From: an uncultured Bacteroidota bacterium
GTDB taxonomy: Bacteria; Bacteroidota; Bacteroidia; UBA7662
Direction: 5' to 3'
Length of the DNA stretch: 19,621 bases
Assembly: GCA_903856555.1 (NCBI GenBank)
Contig: CAIOCC010000008.1
Span: forward strand, 1-19,621
The notes below the pieces were generated by a model. The model saw only the letters and a program-made list of their open reading frames with translations, was not told the origin of the DNA and made no database searches. Both the position numbers and the translations under genes were made by a program. Every line of letters starts with the position of its first letter. Positions within the stretch are counted from its first letter, which is position 1. Positions 6,675-14,217 of this stretch are shown piece by piece.

Positions 6675-8258
6675 ATGGCCGGTAGTAAATTGTCCGCAAG
6701 GCAACGAATGATCAACATGATGTACCTCGTGTTGACCGCGATGCTTGCCCTGAACGTGTCCGCCGAAATTTTGAAGGCCTTCGCGATGATCAACAAGAGC
6801 TTGGAGGAAACATCCCAGTCGGTTGGTCAAAAGAACGAAGCGTTGTACAAGGCCTTTGATGACCGTATGGCCAAGGAGCCAGGTAAAGCCAAAGCCAATT
6901 TTGATAAGGCACAGATTGTTCGCCAAAAGACCAAGGAGCTGCTCAAATTTGTTCAGGACACCAAGGACCAGATGGTTGACATGGGTGGGAACAAGAACAA
7001 CAAGGTGGATGACGAAGACTTCAAAGAAGAAGGTGGTGCAAGGCGTGTTGTGGATGATGGTAACATTGATATTAGCAGCCAGGTTTTGGTGAGCCCGGAG
7101 GGCAAAAGCCCCAAGGGCTTGCAATTCAAGAAACTCATCAACGATTACCGTGCGACGGTTCTCAAGATGATTCCTACGTCGGACCGCAAAAGAATTAAGT
7201 TGTACCTGGACGAAGCCAAGGACCCCAAGGAAGGCGGCGTCACCAAGAACTGGCTCCAATCCAATTTTGGTGAAATGCCTTTATCCGGTGTTATTACCCT
7301 CTTGTCCAAATACGAAAGTGATATTCGGAACACCGAAACCGAGGTGATCTCGTTTCTCCTCAGTCAGATTGACGCCTCTTCGTACAAGTTTGACAAGGTC
7401 GAAGCCAAAATCGTGGCCCGCTCTAGTTATGTATTAACGGGTCAGGATTACGAGGCCGATATCATGTTGGTGGCCTACGATAGCCGACAAGATTTGGATA
7501 TTCGTTTGGAAGGTGGGACGGCCGTTCCTGTTGAGAACGGTATGGGCAAGCTCAAAATCCGTGCGACATCCGAAGGCGAGAAGAAGTGGGGTGGCTTCAT
7601 TAACGTTGTGAGCCCTTCGACCGGTGAATTAACCCGTTATCCGTTTAGCAGTTCGTACATGGTGGCCCGTCCGGCGGCGGTTGTTTCGCCTGACAAAATG
7701 AACGTACTCTATGTGGGCGTTGATAACCCTGTTTCGATTTCTGCGCCCGGTGTAACGCCCGAAAACCTCATGCCATCCATATCGGGCGGTGGTACCATAA
7801 CTGGAAGCAAAGGCAAATACATTGTCCGCGTGAATTCACCGGGCATGAATGTCAATGTGGATGTGCGTGGCAAGTCGGTGGACGGTAAAGGCTCCCAAAT
7901 GCTGGGCTCCACCCTGTTCCGTGTCAAGGCGGTGCCGGATCCTCAGGCCACCATTGGCGGTTTGCCTCCCGGTTCGGTTTCGGTATCCCAATTCAAAGCT
8001 CAGGGCGGTATGATTGCCACCCTCAAGGACTTTGACTTTGACATGCGCTTTGATGTGATCAGCTTTCGTATGCTCTATTTCGCTGCACGCAAAGACGTAG
8101 AGCCCTTCGCCAATACAGGAGCGATTTACAACGGCAAACTCCAACAAGTGATCCGAAATTCCAAAGCAGGGGACCGCTTCATTTTTGACGAAGTCAAGGT
8201 GGTTGGACCCGACCGCATTACGCGCAAGCTTCCACCGGCTGTTTATTCCATCAATTAA
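6675..8258 (+). CDS. gldM: Type IX secretion motor protein GldM (PorM)
   Basis: Inner-membrane-anchored protein whose single N-terminal helix sits inside the GldL ring and whose long periplasmic shaft transmits force to the GldK/GldN ring; 527 residues, normal for the family. The N-terminus SARQRMINMMYLVLTAMLAL is diagnostic: Arg9 matches the conserved arginine implicated in the motor, and the helix spans about residues 15-33. The periplasmic part begins with a helical D1 region rich in charged residues, followed by beta-rich domains ending in TRKLPPAVYSIN. The ATG at 6675 places Arg9 at its canonical number, so the start is secure. It lies 60 bases after gldL, with only 4 bases to gldN. Confidence 0.97.
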   Translation: MAGSKLSARQRMINMMYLVLTAMLALNVSAEILKAFAMINKSLEETSQSVGQKNEALYKAFDDRMAKEPGKAKANFDKAQIVRQKTKELLKFVQDTKDQMVDMGGNKNNKVDDEDFKEEGGARRVVDDGNIDISSQVLVSPEGKSPKGLQFKKLINDYRATVLKMIPTSDRKRIKLYLDEAKDPKEGGVTKNWLQSNFGEMPLSGVITLLSKYESDIRNTETEVISFLLSQIDASSYKFDKVEAKIVARSSYVLTGQDYEADIMLVAYDSRQDLDIRLEGGTAVPVENGMGKLKIRATSEGEKKWGGFINVVSPSTGELTRYPFSSSYMVARPAAVVSPDKMNVLYVGVDNPVSISAPGVTPENLMPSISGGGTITGSKGKYIVRVNSPGMNVNVDVRGKSVDGKGSQMLGSTLFRVKAVPDPQATIGGLPPGSVSVSQFKAQGGMIATLKDFDFDMRFDVISFRMLYFAARKDVEPFANTGAIYNGKLQQVIRNSKAGDRFIFDEVKVVGPDRITRKLPPAVYSIN

Positions 8259-8262
8259 TGTT

Positions 8263-9093
8263 ATGAAGAAATTTGCACTTTCGTTTTTTGCCCTTTCCTT
8301 TCTGGTCCTCTCTGTGGGAGCCCAGGATCGCGTAGAGGTGGTTGACGGCGCCTTCAAGCGCACCTTGAATCCGGCCATTGCCAAGGAGCCCATACCACTT
8401 CCTGCCATTCAGGAACAGGATGTGATGTTTAGTTGGACCATTTTTCGGGTCATCGACTTGAGCCAGAAATTGAACATGCCCATGACGCACCCCAAAAGCA
8501 TGTTAATTGATGTCTTGATGAGCGCACTCAAGCGGGGTGATTTGAATGGTTACTTGTATCGTTCGGATGAGATCAACGCAGAGAACAAGATGCAGGGTGC
8601 CGAAATCCTAGGTGCGCTGGAAAAATACGATACCATTACGGTGAGCAATCCGGTTACGTTTGCCTTGGAACGTCGCGTTGAGAAAGTGGAGTTTAATCCC
8701 AACGATGTCGTCAAATTTCGTTTGAAAGAAGAATGGGTATTTGATCGCAAGTCTGCCTCCATGGTGGTGCGGATTGTGGCCATCGCACCTGTTCAGAACC
8801 TCAAATCGGATGGTTTGGTGGTGGGAGAAATCCCCATGTTTTGGGTTTATTTCCCCGCGATTCGACCTATTCTGGCCAAAGCCGAAGTCTTTAACATGAA
8901 AAACGAATCGGCCAAGATTTCCTACGATGACCTCTTCCTCCGCCGTTTCTTTTCATCCTACATCTACAAAGAACCCAACGTGAAGGATCTTCGTATCGAA
9001 GACTATGCGAACAACCCGGAGGATTTCTTTATGGAATCCGAGCGTATCAAGCAAAAGATTTTCAACTTCGAGCAAAGTCTTTGGGATTATTAA
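8263..9093 (+). CDS. gldN: Type IX secretion / gliding protein GldN (PorN)
   Basis: Periplasmic partner of GldK in the type IX secretion ring; 276 residues. A signal peptide (MKKFALSFFALSFLVLSVGA, cleavage about residue 20/21 before Gln) is followed by the GldN family body. Recognisable blocks include FSWTIFRVIDLSQKLNMP, VKFRLKEEWVFDRK, PMFWVYFPAIRPILAKAEVF and the C-terminal DLFLRRFFSSYIYKE. The start at ATG 8263 is fixed by the signal peptide and the 4-base spacing to gldM; an in-frame ATG at 8185 lies inside gldM and would bury the signal sequence. It is the last gene of the cluster, 31 bases upstream of the terminator at 9125-9160. Confidence 0.96.
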   Translation: MKKFALSFFALSFLVLSVGAQDRVEVVDGAFKRTLNPAIAKEPIPLPAIQEQDVMFSWTIFRVIDLSQKLNMPMTHPKSMLIDVLMSALKRGDLNGYLYRSDEINAENKMQGAEILGALEKYDTITVSNPVTFALERRVEKVEFNPNDVVKFRLKEEWVFDRKSASMVVRIVAIAPVQNLKSDGLVVGEIPMFWVYFPAIRPILAKAEVFNMKNESAKISYDDLFLRRFFSSYIYKEPNVKDLRIEDYANNPEDFFMESERIKQKIFNFEQSLWDY

Positions 9094-9124
9094 AAATTTT
9101 GGATCGCCTCTTTTTGAGCGACTT

Positions 9125-9160
9125 AAAAAACCCCGCCATCTTGGATGTGTGGGGTTTTTT
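9125..9160 (+). terminator. Intrinsic terminator of the porP-gldKLMN cluster
   Basis: Hairpin with outer stem AAAAAACCCC (9125-9134) pairing to GGGGTTTTTT (9151-9160). An inner stem CATC/GATG (9137-9140 with 9144-9147) carries a three-base loop, with a small internal bulge between the two stems. The T-run forms the 3' arm. It lies 31 bases after the gldN stop and before hemW on the same strand. The A/T symmetry would allow action on both strands, but no minus-strand gene enters here. Confidence 0.85.
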
Positions 9161-9205
9161 GTTGGAGTCGTCAGCTGTTTTGTTGTTGGTCGCAAAGGAT
9201 GATTG

Positions 9206-10396
9206 ATGGTTAGGCCACGTTCTGTTTATGTCCACGTGCCTTTTTGCCGTAAGGCCTGTCATTATTGTGCCTTTCACTTTAGCACAACGCGTTCTTCCCA
9301 AACCCGGGTTCTCAAGGCCATGGTTCGGGAATTGGAATTGCGACTAACGGACCGCGGGTCTGGACACCGATGGCCTTTGGAGACCTTGTATTTGGGAGGG
9401 GGAACACCATCGCTCTTGGAGCCCGAGGCATTGACTTATTTGGTGAACGGCCTATTGGAAAAATTCGATGTTACAACCCTTCAGGAATTCACATTGGAGG
9501 CCAATCCCGAGGATGTTCATCCCAAGAATTTGGAACTTTGGAAAAGATTGGGTGTCAGTCGAATCAGTTTGGGGGTTCAATCCGTGGATGATCGTTTTTT
9601 GGAGGGTATGAACCGAGCCCATGATTCGCGGCAATCCTTGGAGGCGATGCGTCTCTTGGCCGGCGAATGGTCAGGTCCTTGGACCGCCGATCTTATTTAT
9701 GCCTATCCGGACCAAGACCCCGAAAGCTTGAAAAAGGATTTGGAAACGATTTTATCCTACCAACCCGGTCATTTCTCGGCCTATCAACTCACCCAAGAGC
9801 CTCGAACCGTCCTCCATACCAGGGTTCAACGAGGGGAAGTCCATATGCCGGAAGACGACAGGGCCCTGGAACTTATGCAACTATTGTATCAATGGGCCGA
9901 GACTCAAGGTTACCGTGCCTATGAAATCTCCAATTTTGCACGGACCGGTTGCGAGGCGGTTCATAATAGCCGCTATTGGTCGGGTCAGGCCTACCTTGGG
10001 CTTGGACCATCGGCTCATTCTTTTGATGGAGAAGAGACTCGTTCTTGGAATGTTAACCATAACCTCCATTATTGCCGGGGTATCGAAGCAGGTTCGCCCG
10101 AAGAGACCGTTGAGGTGCTTACGATGGTGGATCGTTTGAATGAATTTTTGATGATTCGGCTTCGGTTGGATGCGGGGTTGCCTTGGGATGAATTGACTTC
10201 GCGTTTTGGAGCGAATGCCAAAGACCGGGTTCGAGAGCGCCTCTTGACCTTGTCTCCATCTTGGTTTAGGGAGGAAGGATTTTTGGGTGAGGAGCAGCCC
10301 CTACGGCTAAGCCATTCAGGGCGAGGTTTGGCCGATTATATTGCATCTTCTTTGTTTGACGATGGACCTGGCCAACCCTTAAATACCTCCGGATGA
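9206..10396 (+). CDS. hemW: Radical SAM heme chaperone HemW
   Basis: Radical-SAM protein of the HemN/HemW family, thought to bind heme and deliver it to respiratory enzymes; 396 residues. The N-terminal motif VHVPFCRKACHYCAF gives C14-x3-C18-x2-C21 for the [4Fe-4S] cluster. The SAM-binding stretch LYLGGGTPSLL is near residues 67-77. ANPED, the SRISLGVQSVD segment, and the later YEISNFA and GLGPSAHSF segments are typical of HemW. I favour HemW over oxygen-independent coproporphyrinogen dehydrogenase (HemN) because of the short N-terminus and overall length; older databases would name it HemN-like. ATG 9206 is preceded by an AAAGGA at good spacing, one of the few SD-like sequences here; the upstream in-frame TTG at 9203 adds only one residue. 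The stop overlaps the next ATG (ATGA). Confidence 0.93.
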   Translation: MVRPRSVYVHVPFCRKACHYCAFHFSTTRSSQTRVLKAMVRELELRLTDRGSGHRWPLETLYLGGGTPSLLEPEALTYLVNGLLEKFDVTTLQEFTLEANPEDVHPKNLELWKRLGVSRISLGVQSVDDRFLEGMNRAHDSRQSLEAMRLLAGEWSGPWTADLIYAYPDQDPESLKKDLETILSYQPGHFSAYQLTQEPRTVLHTRVQRGEVHMPEDDRALELMQLLYQWAETQGYRAYEISNFARTGCEAVHNSRYWSGQAYLGLGPSAHSFDGEETRSWNVNHNLHYCRGIEAGSPEETVEVLTMVDRLNEFLMIRLRLDAGLPWDELTSRFGANAKDRVRERLLTLSPSWFREEGFLGEEQPLRLSHSGRGLADYIASSLFDDGPGQPLNTSG

Positions 10397-11208
10397 AAAT
10401 AAATGCGATGCTCGATGGGTTTGAATCGGTTCAGATTGATTTGAGTCAATGCTGGGACCTCGGAATTCCACTGCGTGGGGGTACGGGAAATCCCAATGCC
10501 TTTGGAATGGAGGAACCAATGTTCGAGGTTTTTAGGGCCGGTGGCTTTGTAGGGGATGTGGAGCAGGGAGGGGCCTGCAATGTGGTCGGCGTCCGAATGA
10601 ACCCGCACGGGAACGGAACGCATACCGAATGTGCCGGTCATATCGGAGCTTCGCCCATCGACGACAGGGCGATGAACTGCGGACCCGGACGATGCCTTAC
10701 CCTGGATCAGGCCTTGACCACTTTTTGGTTCAAGGCTTTGTTGCTAAGTGTTGAACCTCGATTAACCGATGCGGCGATGCCCGGCCAGGCCTGGATTGCC
10801 CAAAAGGATTTGGAGGAGGCCCTGGCCACCCATGGCGGTGGGCTCCCTTCCGCAGTTTTGATTCGGACCCTTCCCCATGATTCGCAACGCAGCAGCCGCC
10901 ATTATACGGGGCACATGCCCCCGGCCTTTGAGCCGGCCGCCTTGGAATGGTTGGCTCGATCCGGTGTCATGCACCTACTGACGGATTTGCCATCCGTGGA
11001 CCCGGAACACGACGGAGGACTTTTGTTGGCGCATCGTGCCTTTTGGTTTCCGGAGGGGCGATGCCGTCGTCAAGCGACCATCACCGAAATGATCGACGCA
11101 GAGTCCTCCCTACCGGACGGCTTTTATGCCTTGAATTTGATGGTTCCGCGCTGGTCCCTGGACGCTGCCCCATCGAGACCGGTGATCTACGCCTTGCAAT
11201 CTGCCTGA
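10393..11208 (+). CDS. Cyclase / kynurenine formamidase-like protein
   Basis: Member of the cyclase family (PF04199) that includes bacterial kynurenine formamidase KynB, which hydrolyses N-formylkynurenine to kynurenine; 271 residues. Family features are the N-terminal IDLSQCWDLGIPL, the metal-site region HGNGTHTECAGHI starting at His72, and the DLPSVDPEHDGGLLLAHRAF segment. The metal motif departs from the canonical HxGTHxDxPxH: GTH and the last His (His83) are kept, but Asp is Glu79, Pro is Ala81, and the first His is displaced by one position (His72). Specificity is therefore uncertain. The convergent kmo/kynU genes make formylkynurenine a reasonable candidate substrate. It starts within the hemW stop (ATGA overlap), implying translational coupling to HemW; an internal ATG at 10408 is an alternative start. 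Confidence 0.82.
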   Translation: MKINAMLDGFESVQIDLSQCWDLGIPLRGGTGNPNAFGMEEPMFEVFRAGGFVGDVEQGGACNVVGVRMNPHGNGTHTECAGHIGASPIDDRAMNCGPGRCLTLDQALTTFWFKALLLSVEPRLTDAAMPGQAWIAQKDLEEALATHGGGLPSAVLIRTLPHDSQRSSRHYTGHMPPAFEPAALEWLARSGVMHLLTDLPSVDPEHDGGLLLAHRAFWFPEGRCRRQATITEMIDAESSLPDGFYALNLMVPRWSLDAAPSRPVIYALQSA

Positions 11209-11264
11209 TTGCCTGGGCCGGGGAATGGTAGAGGTACAGAAACAAGGGCGTGCCGCTGAAGCGA

Positions 11265-11293
11265 GCAGGGAGTGACCTGGCAGGGAGTGACCT
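11265..11293. repeat. 15-bp tandem direct repeat between convergent genes
   Basis: GCAGGGAGTGACCTG (11265-11279) is followed directly by GCAGGGAGTGACCT (11280-11293) and then a degenerate third copy, GTGGGGAGCG, at about 11295-11304. It sits in the 100-base space between the convergent ends of the cyclase gene and the small membrane protein gene. No hairpin with a T-run was found in this space, so no intrinsic terminator can be assigned. Confidence 0.75.
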
Positions 11294-11308
11294 AGTGGGG
11301 AGCGAATT

Positions 11309-11785
11309 TTAGGAGGAGATCGGTGAACGACCGTGGTCCTGGAGCACTTGATTCAACATACGCCGAACGGCATCCACTTTGGCCGGTGAGTACAAACTGA
11401 GCCGGATGGTTTTGCTGCGCATAACGCCTTGAGGGGTTTCGCGAAACAGCCACAGATCATGGCGCAAGCCCCCCGATTTGGAGCGGATTTCGAAATAAGC
11501 CAATTCCTCGGTTGGTAGGTTGAGGAAAAAAGTTCGGTCCTCGTCTTTGTCGGTAGAGATGAGGATCTGGGTGACGGCGACCTCGACCGCGGTATAACCG
11601 GGTTTGACAAGGTTCCAGGCGACAATGATCAAAAGGAAAGATGCAATCAGGGCGGCAAAGAGAAACGGGGAATCGGAGCGCATAAAAAACATGGGCGCGG
11701 CCCCCGCCGCCATGATGACAAAGGCCAGGGCTCTGAACCAAAACAAAGCCCGGAGGTTGTGCACGCTTTGGATGGCCGGTCTCAT
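11309..11785 (-). CDS. Small two-helix membrane protein of unknown function, coupled to kmo
   Basis: Not assigned to a named family. It has 158 residues: two hydrophobic helices at about 13-34 (FRALAFVIMAAGAAPMFF) and 41-59 (LFAALIASFLLIIVAW), then a soluble domain of about 95 residues. The soluble part has alternating strands (YTAVEVAVTQILIST, TFFLNLPTEELAYFEI, LRHDLWLFRE, KTIRLSLYS) and a C-terminal helix (KVDAVRRMLNQVL). Strands followed by one terminal helix after a helix pair resemble PH-like bacterial membrane proteins, which is only a topological impression. Its ATG overlaps the kmo stop by 4 bases, so it is the last gene of the minus-strand operon and likely translated by coupling to Kmo. 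Confidence 0.75.
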   Translation of the reverse strand: MRPAIQSVHNLRALFWFRALAFVIMAAGAAPMFFMRSDSPFLFAALIASFLLIIVAWNLVKPGYTAVEVAVTQILISTDKDEDRTFFLNLPTEELAYFEIRSKSGGLRHDLWLFRETPQGVMRSKTIRLSLYSPAKVDAVRRMLNQVLQDHGRSPISS

Positions 11786-13161
11786 ACAAAATGCTGGATT
11801 TCTTGGTGGAGCAAGGCATCAATCCAGGCTTCATCGTTGGTTTTGTCTGGCGGAATAAGGTCCAGTACGTGATTCATAAATTTCTGTTGTTCCTGACCGT
11901 TCTGATAGGCGATGTGGTAGGGGGTTTGGGGTTGAAAGGTCACTTGGCTGTACAAAGGAACCCAGCGATCGGGATGGGCTTGGTGAAGACGCGCTTCGAG
12001 TTTCTTTTGGAAAACAAAGCGGGGATCGGCGACCTTGTCCCTCATTTCCACAAAATTATCCAAAGCCAATTGAGCCACGGCATCTCCGTCGGGTTTGCGC
12101 TTGCTTCCAAAGTGTTGAAGGGTTTCAGCCCAGGCCTCCGCGCTGCTTTGGGGGGTGATGGCGTTCTCATCGACCTGGGCGATTAGCATCCGAACGTCCT
12201 CAAAGCCAGCGTTTAAGCCCTGTCCATAAAAGGGAACAATGGCATGGGCCGCATCCCCCAGCAAACAAGTGTTACCCAGGTTCCAAGGTGAACAACGAAC
12301 GGTGATGAGGGACGCGTTGGGATTGTTATGAAAATCATGCAGAAGGGTTGGCATCAACGGCAGGGTATCCCCAAAATATTGATTCCATACTTGAAGCACC
12401 AGTTCATCATTCTGGATCTCGTTGAGTCCCAAGGCCACGCCGCGACCAGGATCGGCTTCGAACGGATAAAAAAGCGTGCAGGTAAAACTGCGATCGGGAT
12501 TGGGCAAGGCAATCATCATGAATTGGCCTCGGGGCCAGATGTGCAATCCGTTTGGATCCATGGCGAAATCCCCGGAAGCAGTGGGAGGTATGTGGAGTTC
12601 TTTGTACCCGTGGGGCAAATAGGATTGGCTGTATTCGAAGCGGTCTGTTTTTTGGAGCGCGTAACGTAGCGCCGAGAAGGCCCCGTCTGTTCCTAACAAT
12701 ACTTCAAACGACAAGGTTTCCTTGGAGGGGCCTTTTTCCAAAATCAGCGTGCGCGCCTGATGGTCCACATCGACACAGCGAGCATCAAAATGGATTTGCA
12801 CCCCGTTTTGTTCCGCCAAATCCATTAGTTTGTAGTTCAATCCGGACCGCGAAACCGAGTAAATCGCTTGGCCATCTTGACCGTACGGTTGGAATTGGAC
12901 GCCGCCTTGGAGGTCGTGAACCAGCCGCCCCGGCATAGGCAGGCCGACCTGCCGAATTTCATCGGCCAAGCCAGCAGCAGCGAGCGCCGTAAAACCGCGG
13001 TCACTCAGGGCCAGGTTAATCGACCGCCCCCCGTAAGCACCGGCTTTGCGGCTATCCGAGCGGCGTTCATAGATGACGGTTTCAAAACCGCGTTGCCGCA
13101 ACAAGATGGCGGCCAAGCAACCGACGGGACCCGCGCCTAGGAGGTGAATGGTGGATGGCAT
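11782..13161 (-). CDS. kmo: Kynurenine 3-monooxygenase
   Basis: FAD-dependent hydroxylase converting L-kynurenine to 3-hydroxykynurenine with NADPH and O2; 459 residues. The N-terminal GAGPVG (9-14) is the FAD dinucleotide fold. GRSINLALSDRG (45-56) and the LPHGYKELHIP region (about 182-192) are characteristic of KMO within group A monooxygenases. GTDGAFSAL (157-165) matches the DG motif, and LLGDAAHAIVPFYGQGLNAG (300-319) is the second FAD-binding motif. Tyr404 (YSQVTF) falls where bacterial KMO has its substrate-contacting Tyr. The C-terminus lacks the membrane-anchoring helix of the mitochondrial enzyme. It follows the DUF4249 gene by 30 AT-rich bases and overlaps the next gene by ATGA. 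The product is the substrate of kynureninase encoded two genes upstream. Confidence 0.96.
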   Translation of the reverse strand: MPSTIHLLGAGPVGCLAAILLRQRGFETVIYERRSDSRKAGAYGGRSINLALSDRGFTALAAAGLADEIRQVGLPMPGRLVHDLQGGVQFQPYGQDGQAIYSVSRSGLNYKLMDLAEQNGVQIHFDARCVDVDHQARTLILEKGPSKETLSFEVLLGTDGAFSALRYALQKTDRFEYSQSYLPHGYKELHIPPTASGDFAMDPNGLHIWPRGQFMMIALPNPDRSFTCTLFYPFEADPGRGVALGLNEIQNDELVLQVWNQYFGDTLPLMPTLLHDFHNNPNASLITVRCSPWNLGNTCLLGDAAHAIVPFYGQGLNAGFEDVRMLIAQVDENAITPQSSAEAWAETLQHFGSKRKPDGDAVAQLALDNFVEMRDKVADPRFVFQKKLEARLHQAHPDRWVPLYSQVTFQPQTPYHIAYQNGQEQQKFMNHVLDLIPPDKTNDEAWIDALLHQEIQHFV

Positions 13162-13191
13162 AAAAAAACAAACGATTTATTAAAACAAAAC

Positions 13192-14217
13192 TTACCAGGA
13201 CAGGGGACGAACCATGCGGACATTGACACAGGATCCAAAACAGCCCAAACCGTTCTGGATATTGGAAGGGATGAGAGCGGGTTCTTCAAATGGATTGCCG
13301 CTTTGCGCATTTTGTTGACCGACCGCCTGCAAATAGCGGTACAAGGCGGGACTTATGCGTTGAACAACAATTTGCATACGGTTTTGGGATGGCAGGGTAT
13401 CCCCTGGCATCATGCTCAGGTCTACCCGATCTTGCCAGGTATAAAGTCCGTTCACTGCACTAACCCCGGTGACCAATTGGTTGGGGTACCAACCGATATG
13501 CTCGTTCAAATAACGATCCTCCTCGTACCAAGGATTCCCAAGGATCCGGTAATTGACTCGGTAATATCCCGGATCTTCGGGACTGGTAGCGCCGGTTAAG
13601 TCTCTCCATTGAACCCGTATTTGAACCGAACGCGTCCAGGTGCTTGGGGATGCCTGAACCAGGATTTGGACCGAGGTATCGGCGACCCTCCAAGCGGGGA
13701 CCTGGGATTGGGATTCGACCGAACGGCCATCGGCACTGCGAACATGGAGTTGGTATTCATAACCCTCCTTCACAAAGGATCCCCCGCTACCGGAGCGGAT
13801 GCGCGCAGCGTAGACGTTCTGAAACCCATCGAAGACAAAATTCTGCAGGGTATCCCCTAGGCCAGGGATGCTACCCGTTCGGTAACGAACCAAACGAAGG
13901 TTGGCCCCGGCCAGGCCCGAGTCCATGGCCACGGGGGCGCCAAAAAGTGTAGCCGATTGGTAAAGTTTGAGGTACAGGCTGTCTTGTTGGAGGTTCGAGT
14001 CGCTTTCCAAAACCAGGTTGCATCCCACCACCAATTTGGAGGGTAGATCCAGATCCACCGTGTCCAAAAATTGGGGTCGGCAACCACCCAGGCCCAACCA
14101 TAAAATCATAGGCAGGACCCCAGCCCAGGGCAGGAAGCCGGCACTAGGCAGGAAGCCGAACAAAGCCCGAAGGCCATGGCCGGTAAGGGCTTCAATCGCA
14201 GGGGATCTTTTTAGCAT
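13192..14217 (-). CDS. DUF4249 family outer-membrane-associated lipoprotein
   Basis: Lipoprotein of 341 residues of the DUF4249 family, which recurs directly downstream of TonB-dependent receptor genes in Bacteroidota and is presumed to work with the receptor at the cell surface; the ligand is unknown. A long signal sequence ends in the lipobox LGGC with Cys46. The body is beta-rich (YEYQLHVRSADG, RSVQIRVQWRD, DPGYYRVNYRI). The end carries the family hallmark in which the protein closes with Asn-Ile-x-Gly-Leu-Gly-x-Phe (SNIQNGLGCFGSC). ATG 14217 overlaps the receptor stop by 7 bases; an ATG at 14238 in the same frame lies deeper inside the receptor gene. The signal peptide contains three copies of a six-residue unit G(F/V)LPxx encoded by an 18-bp tandem repeat. 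Confidence 0.86.
   Translation of the reverse strand: MLKRSPAIEALTGHGLRALFGFLPSAGFLPWAGVLPMILWLGLGGCRPQFLDTVDLDLPSKLVVGCNLVLESDSNLQQDSLYLKLYQSATLFGAPVAMDSGLAGANLRLVRYRTGSIPGLGDTLQNFVFDGFQNVYAARIRSGSGGSFVKEGYEYQLHVRSADGRSVESQSQVPAWRVADTSVQILVQASPSTWTRSVQIRVQWRDLTGATSPEDPGYYRVNYRILGNPWYEEDRYLNEHIGWYPNQLVTGVSAVNGLYTWQDRVDLSMMPGDTLPSQNRMQIVVQRISPALYRYLQAVGQQNAQSGNPFEEPALIPSNIQNGLGCFGSCVNVRMVRPLSW
14111..14164 (-). repeat. Three 18-bp tandem units in the DUF4249 signal peptide
   Basis: Three consecutive 18-base units (14111-14128, 14129-14146, 14147-14164) each begin GGCAGGA on the plus strand. The last two share GGCAGGAAGCCG exactly. On the coding strand they encode GFLPSA, GFLPWA and GVLPMI in the hydrophobic region before the lipobox. 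The unit is a multiple of three, so copy-number change would keep the frame and only alter signal peptide length. Confidence 0.8.

Noticed and set aside
6627..7259. A 210-codon minus-strand open frame inside gldM
   Set aside because: Antisense to gldM; composition is a by-product of gldM codon use.
8185..8262. Upstream in-frame ATG for gldN
   Set aside because: It lies inside gldM and would bury the clear signal peptide that starts at 8263.
9206..10396. Oxygen-independent coproporphyrinogen dehydrogenase (HemN) as the identity of this gene
   Set aside because: The protein is shorter than HemN and has the short N-terminus before the CxxxCxxC motif typical of HemW.
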